The notes under the pieces are model-generated. The model made no database searches. It saw only the letters and a list, made by a program, of their open reading frames with translations, and had not been told where the DNA came from. Shown here piece after piece: positions 1 to 8,692 of a DNA stretch of 64,000 nucleotides. The DNA is taken from assembly GCF_000277815.2 (NCBI RefSeq), contig NC_018470.1, positions 118,563 through 182,562 on the forward strand. The letters are read 5' to 3'. The stretch comes from Encephalitozoon hellem ATCC 50504. Its lineage: Eukaryota > Microsporidia > Unikaryonidae. Every line of letters starts with the position of its first letter. Position 1 is the stretch's first letter. The translations under genes were made by a program, and so were the position numbers.

Positions 1-129
1 GTGAAGTTTCTTGTTGAAGAAAAGGGATTTGACCTGGAAAGAGTCAACAAAGGTGTCGAGAAGCTTATAAACTCTAGAAAAAAGAGTATGCAAGGGAGGC
101 TGGATGGATTCATAACAAAAAGCAAGTGA
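1..129 (+). CDS. FEN1: Flap endonuclease 1, C-terminal end (5' part outside window)
   Basis: Only the last 42 codons are present, open from the window edge to TGA at 127-129. The segment ends with QGRLDGFI, a PCNA-interacting (PIP) box, preceded by a helical stretch ([14 protein letters not shown]) and a basic tail, which is how FEN1/Rad27 proteins end. FEN1 removes 5' flaps during Okazaki-fragment maturation and long-patch base excision repair, recruited by PCNA through this box. The nuclease core is upstream of the window, so the call rests on the tail alone. The convergent ORC4-like gene ends ten bases away. Confidence 0.75.
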   Translation: MKFLVEEKGFDLERVNKGVEKLINSRKKSMQGRLDGFITKSK

Positions 130-138
130 TGCAAGCAC

Positions 139-981
139 TTACAGGGTTCTATACATCAGGTTTTTCAGATACAAGGGCCTAGTGCTGGATACATGTCTTT
201 TGAAACTACACGAGTCTACAAGCAGGCAGCCTTCTTTGTCTATAACCCCTGAGTCAAGGATGTCGAGATAGTAGGATAGAATCTCCATGCTTGTTACGCC
301 CCTGAGTTCATTGACATCAGACGTAAATGCTCGGAACTCAGATACACAATTGATGTACTTTATCCTCCTCCTAAATGCTATCAGGATAAGTGTTATGTGA
401 ATCGGGTTAAACAGGGAATACAGGGTTTCTATGGTATACTCCGGGATGCCGTATTTCTTTGCAATTATTCTTTTCGATAAAGCCGAAATGCTTGGGTCGA
501 TGCTATATTGTCTTTGGATCTCTTCGGATCGCCCTGTCCCTGTTAGTTGGATATATAATGCTTTGTATGACTCGAAGGGAAGAAAGCCTATGAAAAAGAC
601 TCGGTGGTTGAATCTCGACTTGACTCGTCTTTCCAGTCTGTCTAGAAAAGTGCAAGACGTCGATACAAGGACTAGACAGCAGGAATTCTTTCTAGCTTTT
701 TCAAGGTAATGATATATATGCAGCTGGAAGGAGATCGGCATTTCGTCGTTTATAGCAATAAAAAAAACTTTTCCATCAGGATTTTCGTCCTTTGGAGTCG
801 TTGGAAGGACCTCCACAACTGTCCTGTTTCTTTTCTGTGCATGCCTCTTCACCAGTCCGACAACTATGGAAAGTATGTCGTGGTCGAGTCCGCACAAGAG
901 AAAATGCTCTTGATTTTTGTCCACAAGGCATGTTATCTCAGATATTGTGTTTCTAAAGCATGCTTCAACTGCTTCGTCCAT
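139..981 (-). CDS. ORC4: Origin recognition complex subunit 4 (ORC4-like)
   Basis: 280 residues from ATG at 981. The diagnostic segment is at about residues 100-135: a hydrophobic strand (CCLVLVSTSC) followed by LDRLERRVKSRFNHR, matching the sensor-like element of ORC4 where a strand is followed by LEKRVKSRFSHR. ORC4 is an AAA+ subunit of the complex that marks replication origins. A classical Walker A is not obvious near the N-terminus (residues 28-40 read FLLCGLDHD), so nucleotide binding may be degenerate. The protein is shorter than yeast or human ORC4 (over 430 residues), as is usual in microsporidia. It is convergent with FEN1, another replication gene. Confidence 0.75.
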   Translation of the reverse strand: MDEAVEACFRNTISEITCLVDKNQEHFLLCGLDHDILSIVVGLVKRHAQKRNRTVVEVLPTTPKDENPDGKVFFIAINDEMPISFQLHIYHYLEKARKNSCCLVLVSTSCTFLDRLERRVKSRFNHRVFFIGFLPFESYKALYIQLTGTGRSEEIQRQYSIDPSISALSKRIIAKKYGIPEYTIETLYSLFNPIHITLILIAFRRRIKYINCVSEFRAFTSDVNELRGVTSMEILSYYLDILDSGVIDKEGCLLVDSCSFKRHVSSTRPLYLKNLMYRTL

Positions 982-1036
982 GAGGGAGGCAAAAAGAGAG
1001 CAATCTTTGATGCAAGGATCTTCGATGCAAAAGGAA

Positions 1037-1108
1037 TGCTAGATCCCGGGTTCGAACCGGGGACACCTAGATCTTCAGTCTAGTGCTCTTCCACTGAGCT
1101 AATCCAGC
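1037..1108 (-). tRNA. tRNA-Phe (GAA)
   Basis: The reverse strand folds as a 72-nt cloverleaf. The acceptor arms GCTGGAT and ATCTAGC pair with one G-U, followed by discriminator A. The D-arm is TAGCTCAGTGGAAGAGCA. The anticodon stem CTAGA/TCTAG encloses loop CTGAAGA with anticodon GAA. The T-arm is CCCGG-TTCGAAC-CCGGG. No intron is present. The transcript strand runs into TTTT just after the 3' end, a Pol III terminator. It lies between ORC4 and the PI 4-kinase. Confidence 0.95.
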
Positions 1109-1183
1109 TGGTGTGTGTGCACAGGACATACATCCAGACACAAAAGCCACTCCTTCATCCCCTTGTTTACTCAAGCCCAAGGA

Positions 1184-3319
1184 ATGGATCATCATAGCAA
1201 CACCACCTCGTTAAGGGAACTATTCTCCTCTTCGCATCCAGACCTTCTCTCGGCAATAGAATACATGCATGAGCACCCGTCCGTAGGAATATGGCAATAC
1301 ATATGCAGTAGAATCAGATACTTCGATCCCCAGATCCACTACCTTCCTCAGCTTGTTCATGTATTCCTCTACAATAAAGACCGAGTGGCTAGTAAGCCAA
1401 TGCATGACCTTCTGAGATACTGGGCATCCAGAGATAAAGAATTTTCCTGTGCACTATACTTCCATCTAAGAGGCGCTCTTGAAAGTGGCAGCGACGCAAG
1501 ATCTATATCCTGTTACTTTCTGATCTGCGATATGTTTGAAATGGAGAGAAAGAGAATGTGTAGAAACACAAGGATCCTGGAAATACAATACAGGTACAAG
1601 AGGAAGATAGGCAGGACGTTCTTTACACCGGCCTCAAGAAAAGGATATCCTCCCCTCAGAGGAATTTTTCTTTTTTTTGTGAAGGCTGTGTCATGGGTAA
1701 CCGATCCAAGGCTCTTCAGGAGGATTTGCAACTACGAGGAGATGTTTTTGGAAACAAGGGATGTGTGCAATATCAATGTGAAGAAAGACCTAAGGTTCGG
1801 AAACGCATTCGACGGACTGGGTGTGGGGGCAAATGTTTCGTTTCTCGAGTCGCTTGTCGAGATCCCAAGTAGGCTCAAGAAACTTCCAAGACACCTAAGA
1901 GAAAGGGGGCTGGAGATGGAGATCAAGCTGCTGAACCATAATCTGCCTGCAAGGGTATTCCTTCCACTACATTCAGGGAGGTTTGTGTTGACAGCCAGGG
2001 TTGAGGAATCATTTCTTTTGGATTCTGCCGAAAACTCCCCGTTTCTTGTTGTATTTGAGACTGCATTGGAGGTGCCGAGAAAGAGCTGTGCAAGGGATGA
2101 GATAAAGGATGCTCTGTTTCTGAAGCAGCAGCTCGATGCAGTCAGTGGCCTCTCTTCTCTAAGCGAGATACACATTGTCAAAGACAATGTGATGGCCTCT
2201 ATAGAAAAGATCCTGATGACCAAAAGGTATGAAGACACCTCTTCTGAGAATTCTCTAAGTACAGAGACTTCCCAGAATAGTGAAAGAAGAAAGAATAAGC
2301 ACCTTGACGATATCTATATCAGAAAGAAGACTGGAAAGCATGGAGGAGACGGAGGGATTCTTCTCATGAACTCCAGGTCATATTCTGCAGGGCAGCTGGG
2401 ACAGGGATGCTCTCTTACCCCCCTACCCAAGGAAAGTGCAAGCACGCATACACACACTGGATACAGATGCCATGACGGATGGATACTTAAGAAGGCAGAG
2501 CTTAAGAAGACTTCTTTGTTCGGCAAAGTAATTGGATGGTGTGCAGAGTCCATAATTGTCAAGACGGGAGACTCTCTAAAACAGGAGTTGATAGCACACC
2601 AGGTTTTACGTGAGATGAAAAGGATCTGGAGGGAAGAAAATAGTTCTCTGTGGGTCAGGCCATACAAGATCTACCTTGTAAGTGATACAAGCGGAATAAT
2701 TGAGACTGTGGTCGATGCAACATCGATACACAAGATAAAGAAGAAGATGATGTCTGAAAGTAAGAATTACTCTCTGAAGAACTACTTTGCAGAGTCCTTT
2801 GAGCTGAACAGTGAGAAGTATAAGAGCTGTTTGAGAAACTTCTTGTACTCCCTTGTGGGATATTCGTTGGCTACATACATTCTGCAGGTGAAGGACAGAC
2901 ACAACGGGAACATAATGATCGACGGACAGGGACACATTGTCCACGTTGACTTCGGGTTCATAATGGGAAACCACCCCGGATTCTACTGTGTTGAGGCGGC
3001 GCCGTTCAAATTCTCAAAGGAGTATCTTGAGCTTCTTGGAGATCTTATGGATGAGTTCAAGAACCTGTTTCTCCAAGGATATATGGCGCTGAGGAAGCAC
3101 AGCGGCCGACTCTTCAGGATAATGGAGACGATGCCTGGAAACTCGGCCACAGAATGCTTCAACAGAAGAGAAGTGCAGAACTTCAAGGATAGATTCCAAA
3201 TGGATCTCAGTGACGAGAGAGTTGAGGAACATGTGACATACTTGATAAACAAGAGTCTCAACAGTATGGGAACGGGGTTGTATGACTCGTATCAGTATTT
3301 TTCATATGGATACCTTTAG
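1184..3319 (+). CDS. PIK1: Phosphatidylinositol 4-kinase, Pik1/PI4KIII-beta type
   Basis: 711 residues from the ATG at 1184; the frame upstream lacks an ATG and would run into the tRNA. The catalytic domain fills the C-terminal 270 residues: an N-lobe segment VIGWCAESIIVKTGDSLKQE, the catalytic loop KDRHNGNIMID and the activation-loop start HVDFGFIMG, followed by APFKFSKEY and a helical tail with LQGYMALRKH. The phrases match type III PI 4-kinases of the Pik1 group better than Vps34. It makes PI4P, used at the Golgi for secretion. The N-terminal 200 residues are helical and the middle is low in complexity. SAC1, the PI4P phosphatase, lies 4 kb downstream. Confidence 0.85.
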   Translation: MDHHSNTTSLRELFSSSHPDLLSAIEYMHEHPSVGIWQYICSRIRYFDPQIHYLPQLVHVFLYNKDRVASKPMHDLLRYWASRDKEFSCALYFHLRGALESGSDARSISCYFLICDMFEMERKRMCRNTRILEIQYRYKRKIGRTFFTPASRKGYPPLRGIFLFFVKAVSWVTDPRLFRRICNYEEMFLETRDVCNINVKKDLRFGNAFDGLGVGANVSFLESLVEIPSRLKKLPRHLRERGLEMEIKLLNHNLPARVFLPLHSGRFVLTARVEESFLLDSAENSPFLVVFETALEVPRKSCARDEIKDALFLKQQLDAVSGLSSLSEIHIVKDNVMASIEKILMTKRYEDTSSENSLSTETSQNSERRKNKHLDDIYIRKKTGKHGGDGGILLMNSRSYSAGQLGQGCSLTPLPKESASTHTHTGYRCHDGWILKKAELKKTSLFGKVIGWCAESIIVKTGDSLKQELIAHQVLREMKRIWREENSSLWVRPYKIYLVSDTSGIIETVVDATSIHKIKKKMMSESKNYSLKNYFAESFELNSEKYKSCLRNFLYSLVGYSLATYILQVKDRHNGNIMIDGQGHIVHVDFGFIMGNHPGFYCVEAAPFKFSKEYLELLGDLMDEFKNLFLQGYMALRKHSGRLFRIMETMPGNSATECFNRREVQNFKDRFQMDLSDERVEEHVTYLINKSLNSMGTGLYDSYQYFSYGYL

Positions 3320-3364
3320 TCTGAGATTAAACGATTTTTTTTGCTATTAGGAATATCCTTTATT

Positions 3365-4198
3365 ATGTCGCTCAGAAGAATCAGGCTGCCAAACAAACCT
3401 TTGGTGATTTCATCTCTGGGTGATTCTGTATACATTGGTGATGCACATGGATTTGCATACGAGATGAAGCCTCCTTACATTTCCCGAACTGTTATACTTC
3501 AATCATCTGGGCCCATATCTGCACTAGCTGTTGGAAAGGATGTGTACTACGGCAACTGGGATGGCGATGTAGGTGTTGTTGGGGGAAAGAAGATTAATCT
3601 GGGAGGCGAGATTGTGAAGTGTATGCTGATCCACGGAGACAGAATTTACGTGTCTGTGGGGCTAATGGTATATGGTCTTAGCCTTGGCTTGGATATAGAG
3701 TGCTCTTACGAAGTTAAGCATAAAGTGCTGTGCATGAGTGCCTTTCAAGGATCTGTTTATTGCGGGATGGGTGTGTCATTTCTGTCGCGGATTCATGACG
3801 AGTTTGAGATTATTGGGAGAAGTTTACACGACACTTCTATATTCTGTATTTGTGGAGAGTATACAGGATCTGCAGATGGAAGGGTTTTGAGGCAAGACTA
3901 TTGTGATCTGGACAATGCTGAGGAAATTTATAAAGGAAATAACTGGATTAGGTCAATTTACAATCAATATCTGTTCTCTGATGGAAGGAATGTGATGGCC
4001 GATGTTGATGGATTAAAAGGTAATGGGAGCTGTGGAGTGAAGCCGATATACTCACATGAAGAAGATGTGCTTGGTGTGATCAAGGTTGGAGGTACGGTTA
4101 TTTCCATTGGCCTGGACTACTGCTACTGTGTCTTTGAGATTGCCCCAGGTCTTAGTCCAGAGGAAGAGATGGAGATAGCAGAACTCATGAACGAGTGA
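3365..4198 (+). CDS. Beta-propeller (WD40-like) protein of unknown function
   Basis: 277 residues from ATG at 3365 (the open frame starts earlier only with TTG). The sequence alternates short hydrophobic strands with Gly/Asp turns: ISSLGDSVYIGDAHG, ISALAVGKDVYYGNWDGDV, LCMSAFQGSVYCGMG, FCICGEYTGSADGRVLR. These recur about every 40 residues, as in WD40 or related propellers, although few GH or WD dipeptides survive. The protein ends in an acidic helix (SPEEEMEIAELMNE). It is probably a scaffold in a nuclear or RNA-processing complex, but no specific family is recognised. It follows the PI 4-kinase on the same strand with a 45-base gap. Confidence 0.6.
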   Translation: MSLRRIRLPNKPLVISSLGDSVYIGDAHGFAYEMKPPYISRTVILQSSGPISALAVGKDVYYGNWDGDVGVVGGKKINLGGEIVKCMLIHGDRIYVSVGLMVYGLSLGLDIECSYEVKHKVLCMSAFQGSVYCGMGVSFLSRIHDEFEIIGRSLHDTSIFCICGEYTGSADGRVLRQDYCDLDNAEEIYKGNNWIRSIYNQYLFSDGRNVMADVDGLKGNGSCGVKPIYSHEEDVLGVIKVGGTVISIGLDYCYCVFEIAPGLSPEEEMEIAELMNE

Positions 4199-4226
4199 CG
4201 CACCTTTAAGTGGAAGTCTGGGGAAT

Positions 4227-4532
4227 ATGTTTGTTTGGAGTTGCTTAAGACCAGAGGAAGGAATAAACAAAGCCGAGATGTTTCTGCCTCCGGATACAAA
4301 CACAAAGGAAAGAAGAAGATTTGACCTAGATGATCTGCGTGTTTATTACCTGATATGTGAGGAACTTGGAATAGCCGAGGAAGAGCATATACAGAAATCC
4401 TTTTACTATTTGATGAAGTGGGCAGGGCAGGATAAGTTTAGTGGGGAGGTGGGGCTTCTTAGAAACTATATAATGAGGATCAAAAAGGAAAGAAAGGACA
4501 GGTCTAGTGAGTGGGATGTGTTAATGATGTGA
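4227..4532 (+). CDS. Hypothetical small protein
   Basis: 101 residues, ATG at 4227 with GGGGAAT immediately before it, which fits the G-run seen before many starts here. The N-terminal half is polar. The C-terminal half is predicted helical (DLRVYYLICEELGIAEEEHIQKSFYYLMKWAG, then LLRNYIMRIKKERK). No motif is recognised. It lies 28 bases after the propeller gene on the same strand. It could be a small subunit of a larger complex; nothing further can be said from sequence. Confidence 0.55.
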   Translation: MFVWSCLRPEEGINKAEMFLPPDTNTKERRRFDLDDLRVYYLICEELGIAEEEHIQKSFYYLMKWAGQDKFSGEVGLLRNYIMRIKKERKDRSSEWDVLMM

Positions 4533-4614
4533 AAGAATTTGATAAAAACCTTCAGTTACAGTACTTTCTATACCTTCACATCGATTCAATTCTTCAATAG
4601 CATTTTATTCGTGA

Positions 4615-5124
4615 TTAATCTCGTGTTTGGTATACCATTAATAAGGCACAGGAAAGAACAACAATTATAACAAACTCTATCATGCCGAATAGGATGATCA
4701 GGATTGGGAGAAAGGAGGGCTTTTCCGACAGAATCCTGAATCCCCTCTTGCCTAGTGCCGAGCAAACCTTTCCCGATATTGCAGCCGTGATTCCCACCAT
4801 TAAGGATGCAGAGAGATATGAGATACTCCTTCCCATGTCCAGCTTTTCGTCTATATTTGTTGCAATGATCAAGGCAACAAGAAAGCTACTGAAAAATATT
4901 GTTGACACCATTATCATGATGAAGTATGTGGGCCCGAGTATGGATCTATTCTGACTGCATAGAATCGATGCACCACCCGAAGAGGCCATGCCTTCACATG
5001 CGCCATAAACTGCAAGAGCTATCTCAACAGCAAGGCCTATGGAGACGATTGAGAAGGGTGTGTCACTGTCACTTCCTGCCTCCATTGAGATGATGGGTCC
5101 TATTAACAAAAACATCAAATCCAT
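4615..5124 (-). CDS. VMA3: V-ATPase proteolipid subunit c
   Basis: 169 residues from ATG at 5124. Four hydrophobic segments are visible with small-residue-rich helices: IVSIGLAVEIALAVYGACEGMASSGGAS, a second helix YFIMIMVSTIFFSSFLVALI, a third LSASLMVGITAAISGKVCSALG, and a fourth containing the proton-carrying glutamate in LILFGMIEFVIIVVLSCAL (about residue 150). This is the c-ring layout of the vacuolar proton pump. The essential Glu in the last helix favours c/c' over c''. The second helix lacks an acidic residue. Divergent from the RecA-like gene with only 33 bases between start codons, so the two probably share a promoter region. Confidence 0.75.
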   Translation of the reverse strand: MDLMFLLIGPIISMEAGSDSDTPFSIVSIGLAVEIALAVYGACEGMASSGGASILCSQNRSILGPTYFIMIMVSTIFFSSFLVALIIATNIDEKLDMGRSISYLSASLMVGITAAISGKVCSALGKRGFRILSEKPSFLPILIILFGMIEFVIIVVLSCALLMVYQTRD

Positions 5125-5157
5125 CGGCTTTGAAAACAAGATCCTTCTAAACCTCGA

Positions 5158-5781
5158 ATGGGGATGCTCAAGTACTGTGGGGTGACAGAATTGTCCGGGA
5201 AGCCAGGAACGGGGAAGACTGCGATTGCCATTGAAGAATCGAAAGAGCTTGCAACAATATATATAACAACAACAACGTTTTGCATTGAAAGATACAAAGG
5301 TACGTCTAAGGAGGTGATGGACCGGATTATTGTGAAGTACATTCCGGGCATTGAGTATCTAGCATCCTTTGTCATGAATTCCATGGAAAGAATTATTATA
5401 GAAATGGGTGTCAGGTTGGTTATCATAGACAGCCTGGATCATCTTCTTGCAACCGAGGGCGCGGGAATGGATCGGCGCATTCTATTTGGAATCGTCAACC
5501 GACTCAAGAGAATGAACCAGAAGCACGAGGTAAACATCCTGGTCGTCACCTACCACCATGGAAATTGGACGGTCGGTACCTTTTGCATACCCAATCCCAT
5601 GCTCGGGCTCCAGTGGATGTATATGGTGAACACAAGGTACATTTGCTGCAGAGATGGAGACAAAAGAATACTCAGGCTTGCCAGATCACCCTCGATGGAA
5701 TCAAGGGCCTGGGAGTTTGAGATTGGGTCATCTGCAGTGCTGATTGCATCTGAAATTGTAGAGCAGCAAGAAACCTTCTAA
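5158..5781 (+). CDS. RecA/Rad51-family ATPase (Rad51 paralogue-like)
   Basis: 207 residues, ATG at 5158. Walker A is GKPGTGKTAIA (about residues 14-24), preceded by a strand containing TELSG as in RAD51 family members. Walker B is VRLVIIDSLDHL near residue 95. A later strand-turn (VNILVVTYHH) matches the RecA strand carrying the sensor position. The protein is only the ATPase core and lacks the N-terminal HhH domain of RAD51/DMC1, so a Rad55/57-, XRCC3- or Rad51D-like paralogue is more likely than the main recombinase. Presumed role: mediator in homologous recombination. Confidence 0.7.
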   Translation: MGMLKYCGVTELSGKPGTGKTAIAIEESKELATIYITTTTFCIERYKGTSKEVMDRIIVKYIPGIEYLASFVMNSMERIIIEMGVRLVIIDSLDHLLATEGAGMDRRILFGIVNRLKRMNQKHEVNILVVTYHHGNWTVGTFCIPNPMLGLQWMYMVNTRYICCRDGDKRILRLARSPSMESRAWEFEIGSSAVLIASEIVEQQETF

Positions 5782-5828
5782 CTTATTCAGTAAATATTTT
5801 ATCTATTCACACTCCATCTTGGCGCTTC

Positions 5829-6200
5829 ATGGGAAGTAGAACAGGACTCCCTCTCAAAATCCTATCAGTTTCTCTTAAGAGATTTAGATATATCTCCGGT
5901 GCAATGTTCTGCGGCAGAAAGGAAGTCTCTCATGTGGAGATCGCCGGTGTGTGCATACACAAAGAAAGAAACTTCGCCAGAATACTGGACTTCTGTGGAG
6001 AAGTGCTAGTAGAAATGGAAGATCAGGAAATACACCTGAGCTCATCCTATCTGCTCACATGTAAGATACACATAAGGAACGGTGTCATCGGTTTGCGATG
6101 TAAGTCTGCACGGAAGATCGGAATTTTTGAAGAGATGTTTTTTTGGGCTGAGGCAGTCAATTTAAGGAAGACATTGCAGTGTAATCGAAACAGACACTGA
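5829..6200 (+). CDS. Hypothetical protein, possible OB fold (Stn1/RPA2-like)
   Basis: 123 residues, ATG at 5829. The strand pattern ISGAMFCGRKEVSHVEIAGVCIHKER, then ARILDFCGEVLVEM, then SSYLLTCKIHIRNGVIGLRCKSARKI resembles the first strands of an OB fold as used by RPA32 and telomeric Stn1/Ten1. That is a fold-level inference only. No zinc motif or catalytic residue is seen. It follows the RecA-like gene on the same strand (47-base gap) and is convergent with the calponin-homology gene nine bases downstream. Confidence 0.5.
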   Translation: MGSRTGLPLKILSVSLKRFRYISGAMFCGRKEVSHVEIAGVCIHKERNFARILDFCGEVLVEMEDQEIHLSSSYLLTCKIHIRNGVIGLRCKSARKIGIFEEMFFWAEAVNLRKTLQCNRNRH

Positions 6201-6208
6201 GTTTAATA

Positions 6209-6727
6209 TTAAAGGGTATTCGTCTTCAGGTCCTTCATGGTATTAGAGGATGCTTTGTTTGCAGCCTTTTCAAGCAAGTCCGGATCTGAATATCCCATCT
6301 GGAGGTGAACAGCATACTTGCTCCTGTCAAGGACCTCCTTGCTGAATTCAATCTTGGACTTGGTGGAAAGCTGTGGGCCGATAAATGGGCCAGAAAATAT
6401 CTTCTCCTTTTGGAGCTGCCTGCTCAATGCATACAAGCAGATAACAACCTGTTTCAGATCCTTTGCCTCAAACAGATCATTGGTCTGAAACAGCTCGTAC
6501 TCATTCATATTGAGCTTCTTAAGCCCGTTTATAAATGAGCAGATGTTCTCTCTTTGTACAAATATTTGTCTTGACTCTTTATACTTAACATCGAGAGGCG
6601 AAACCTTATTGAGGAATCTGCAGAGCCTTACCCCATCCTTGAACAAGTCGTGGAATGACCCATCTTCAAACTTCTCTCCAAGAACTGCCTCAATCCATAG
6701 CGTCACTTCCCTCTGTTGGCTGTCCAT
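6209..6727 (-). CDS. SCP1: Transgelin/calponin-like actin-binding protein
   Basis: 172 residues, ATG at 6727. A single calponin-homology domain covers about residues 5-100: VTLWIEAVLGEKFEDGSFHDLFKDGVRLCRFLNKVSP, then NICSFINGLKKLNM and LFQTNDLFEAKDLKQVVICLYALSRQLQ, the core helices of type 3 CH domains. The C-terminal end has the calponin-type motif region IGPQLSTK..., typical of transgelins. Yeast Scp1 bundles actin filaments in patches, so a role in actin organisation is expected. The length matches transgelins (about 200 residues). Confidence 0.85.
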   Translation of the reverse strand: MDSQQREVTLWIEAVLGEKFEDGSFHDLFKDGVRLCRFLNKVSPLDVKYKESRQIFVQRENICSFINGLKKLNMNEYELFQTNDLFEAKDLKQVVICLYALSRQLQKEKIFSGPFIGPQLSTKSKIEFSKEVLDRSKYAVHLQMGYSDPDLLEKAANKASSNTMKDLKTNTL

Positions 6728-6836
6728 CTCAGGGCATGTGTTTTTATCATTTACTTATTCAGGCTGCAGTAACAAAAAATCAAGGTTCAGGTAATATATG
6801 TACCCAAATGGGAATAATTGAGGGATGGGTAAGACT

Positions 6837-8393
6837 TTATTGGCGCCTTCTGCCCTTAGGCTTCTGAATAAGGAAGTCTAAGAATACAACTATAATGGCT
6901 ACAGTAATAGCGGAGATTGTTAGCACGCTCAAGAAGAACGATGCAACGAAAATCCCAGTCAACGCCCACGAGGCAGTGCAGGTGGTTAACACCAGTATCA
7001 AGAAAAGTGTCTTTATGGCTCTGATGTTGTCTCTGTACGAGCTTATGCTCTTTCCCTCGAGGTCGGTGGTGAGGATTTCGTATGTAACTTGGAGACTTCC
7101 ATGGCAGAGTCTGTTTACAAAGTATCTGTGTAACCCTATTGCTCCATCCTTCATCCTGTCAATAACACCCTGCTCCCTCCTGGAGAGGAAGTGGCTTTTC
7201 AGGGCAAATGAGCCTGAGTATTGCATCGAGAGCGAGTTTCCATTCTTGTACCACAGATTTTTCAGCTGCTCAAATAAATGTTCTTTGCTCTCAATATTGA
7301 AATGGGAAATCTGCTTCTCAAACATGAGTTCTCCAATGACAAACTGAGAGATGTTCGTTCTGTCTAAGCAGTCGATGCAGTTTGTGCGGATGACCCCACT
7401 TTGCAACTTCCCAAACCCGTGGTATCCAAAAGAGGTAACCGCCTCTTCTATTAAGCCCAAGAACTTTTCTCGTGTACTCCCCTGAACAATGCCTCCTTCC
7501 TCAAAAAAGTTAAAGTGCACACCTTTCTTGTTGTTTCCAAGGAGCTCGTTTTTATATGCACAATGTATGTTCCCTTCGTATCCAGAGCTTCTTATAAGAT
7601 TCAGGTACAGAACGTCACCGTACTTATCTCTTAGAACCTTGTCTGCTATATGAAGCACTTTTTGATTGCTTATGATTATTTTTGGGTTGTACTCCCTTCC
7701 AAGAGCATGCTCCCATATCAGAGGAATAGACCCCCGCACTTGGAGAAACGACGTTGCTTTCTCCCCCTCATACACGATTTGTTCCGTCTCCACATAGTTT
7801 GAGACATAGCCCGTTGTATCTGACCCTCTACAGAAGTATCTGGCGCCAGTCCTTCTCCAGGACCTCCTTGAAATCAGTCTTAGGCATATTGGCCCGACAT
7901 CTACCGATCCAAAAAACCCTTGTATGCAGTATATAGAAAACAAGGTGCTTTGACCACCTGCGTGCTTTACGAACTTCTGAAGTGGTAGTGAATTGAAGAG
8001 AAAGTCCACATCGTCATCCTTCTTTGCAGACATGGCCTTATAAAGAGGATACGTGCTGAAGTAGACTCCGTTCCCACCAAGGAATCTCCTGACTGCCCTC
8101 ATTTCATTTCTAAAGTTCTCTGAGCTACCTCTTTTCAGCTGAATTATTTCTACATCTTTGATTTCATACACAACATGATCATGCATCATCCCTCTCATAA
8201 TAGCATCTACAACTAGAATAAGATAAGAGGACTTGGAGATGGTGACTATTCCATAAACACCGTAGGAATGGCAAATAGATCTTCTTGCATCGACCCTTTG
8301 CCTTTCAATAGTAAGAGACACGCCTCCTGTGATGTTTTCCAGCATGACTTTCTCTGGAGAAGTGGTAACTTTCAGATTTATACCCATGTCCAT
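6837..8393 (-). CDS. SAC1: Phosphoinositide phosphatase SAC1
   Basis: 518 residues from ATG at 8393; the upstream part of the frame begins with GTG only. The Sac-domain catalytic signature RTNCIDCLDRTN lies near residues 335-346, a CX5R(T) active site. Upstream is the family phrase FSIYCIQGFFGSVDV, then SRRSWRRTGARYFCRGSD. Two hydrophobic helices near the C-terminus (LFLILVLTTCTASWALTGIFV and VLTISAITVAIIVVFLDFLI) make the ER/Golgi tail anchor of Sac1, and the protein ends in a basic KPKGRRRQ. It removes phosphate from PI4P, so it counteracts the PI 4-kinase encoded nearby. Confidence 0.95.
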   Translation of the reverse strand: MDMGINLKVTTSPEKVMLENITGGVSLTIERQRVDARRSICHSYGVYGIVTISKSSYLILVVDAIMRGMMHDHVVYEIKDVEIIQLKRGSSENFRNEMRAVRRFLGGNGVYFSTYPLYKAMSAKKDDDVDFLFNSLPLQKFVKHAGGQSTLFSIYCIQGFFGSVDVGPICLRLISRRSWRRTGARYFCRGSDTTGYVSNYVETEQIVYEGEKATSFLQVRGSIPLIWEHALGREYNPKIIISNQKVLHIADKVLRDKYGDVLYLNLIRSSGYEGNIHCAYKNELLGNNKKGVHFNFFEEGGIVQGSTREKFLGLIEEAVTSFGYHGFGKLQSGVIRTNCIDCLDRTNISQFVIGELMFEKQISHFNIESKEHLFEQLKNLWYKNGNSLSMQYSGSFALKSHFLSRREQGVIDRMKDGAIGLHRYFVNRLCHGSLQVTYEILTTDLEGKSISSYRDNIRAIKTLFLILVLTTCTASWALTGIFVASFFLSVLTISAITVAIIVVFLDFLIQKPKGRRRQ

Positions 8394-8692
8394 TGTATTA
8401 GTATTCCTGGGGCTCAGGAAGTATTGATTATATGGCACTGCAATGATTTATTGGTGATAAGAGTTAGGACAGATAGAGGATGGGGCATAGAACAATATAG
8501 GATGATGGATAATAAAACACGTGACTTGATGTGGACGTGCTCCACATAACCGGGCAGCCTGCTTGTCTTATAGTGTAATTGAGGCAATGGAGTTTCTATA
8601 TAGCAGACCTGGCAGCCTTTGGCCTAATTAACTTGTTAAAGAAACACAATTTATCTTTTGACCTCTTAAATAATTCAAAAATTGTTGGGGGT
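8394..8692. other. Divergent intergenic region between SAC1 and homeodomain gene
   Basis: About 300 bases separate the two divergent start codons. No open frame of credible composition or RNA gene is seen. A perfect CACGTG hexamer lies at 8518-8523, a recognition-type E-box for bHLH factors in other fungi. A run GGGGG sits just before the homeodomain ATG. This is likely a bidirectional promoter. Confidence 0.4.
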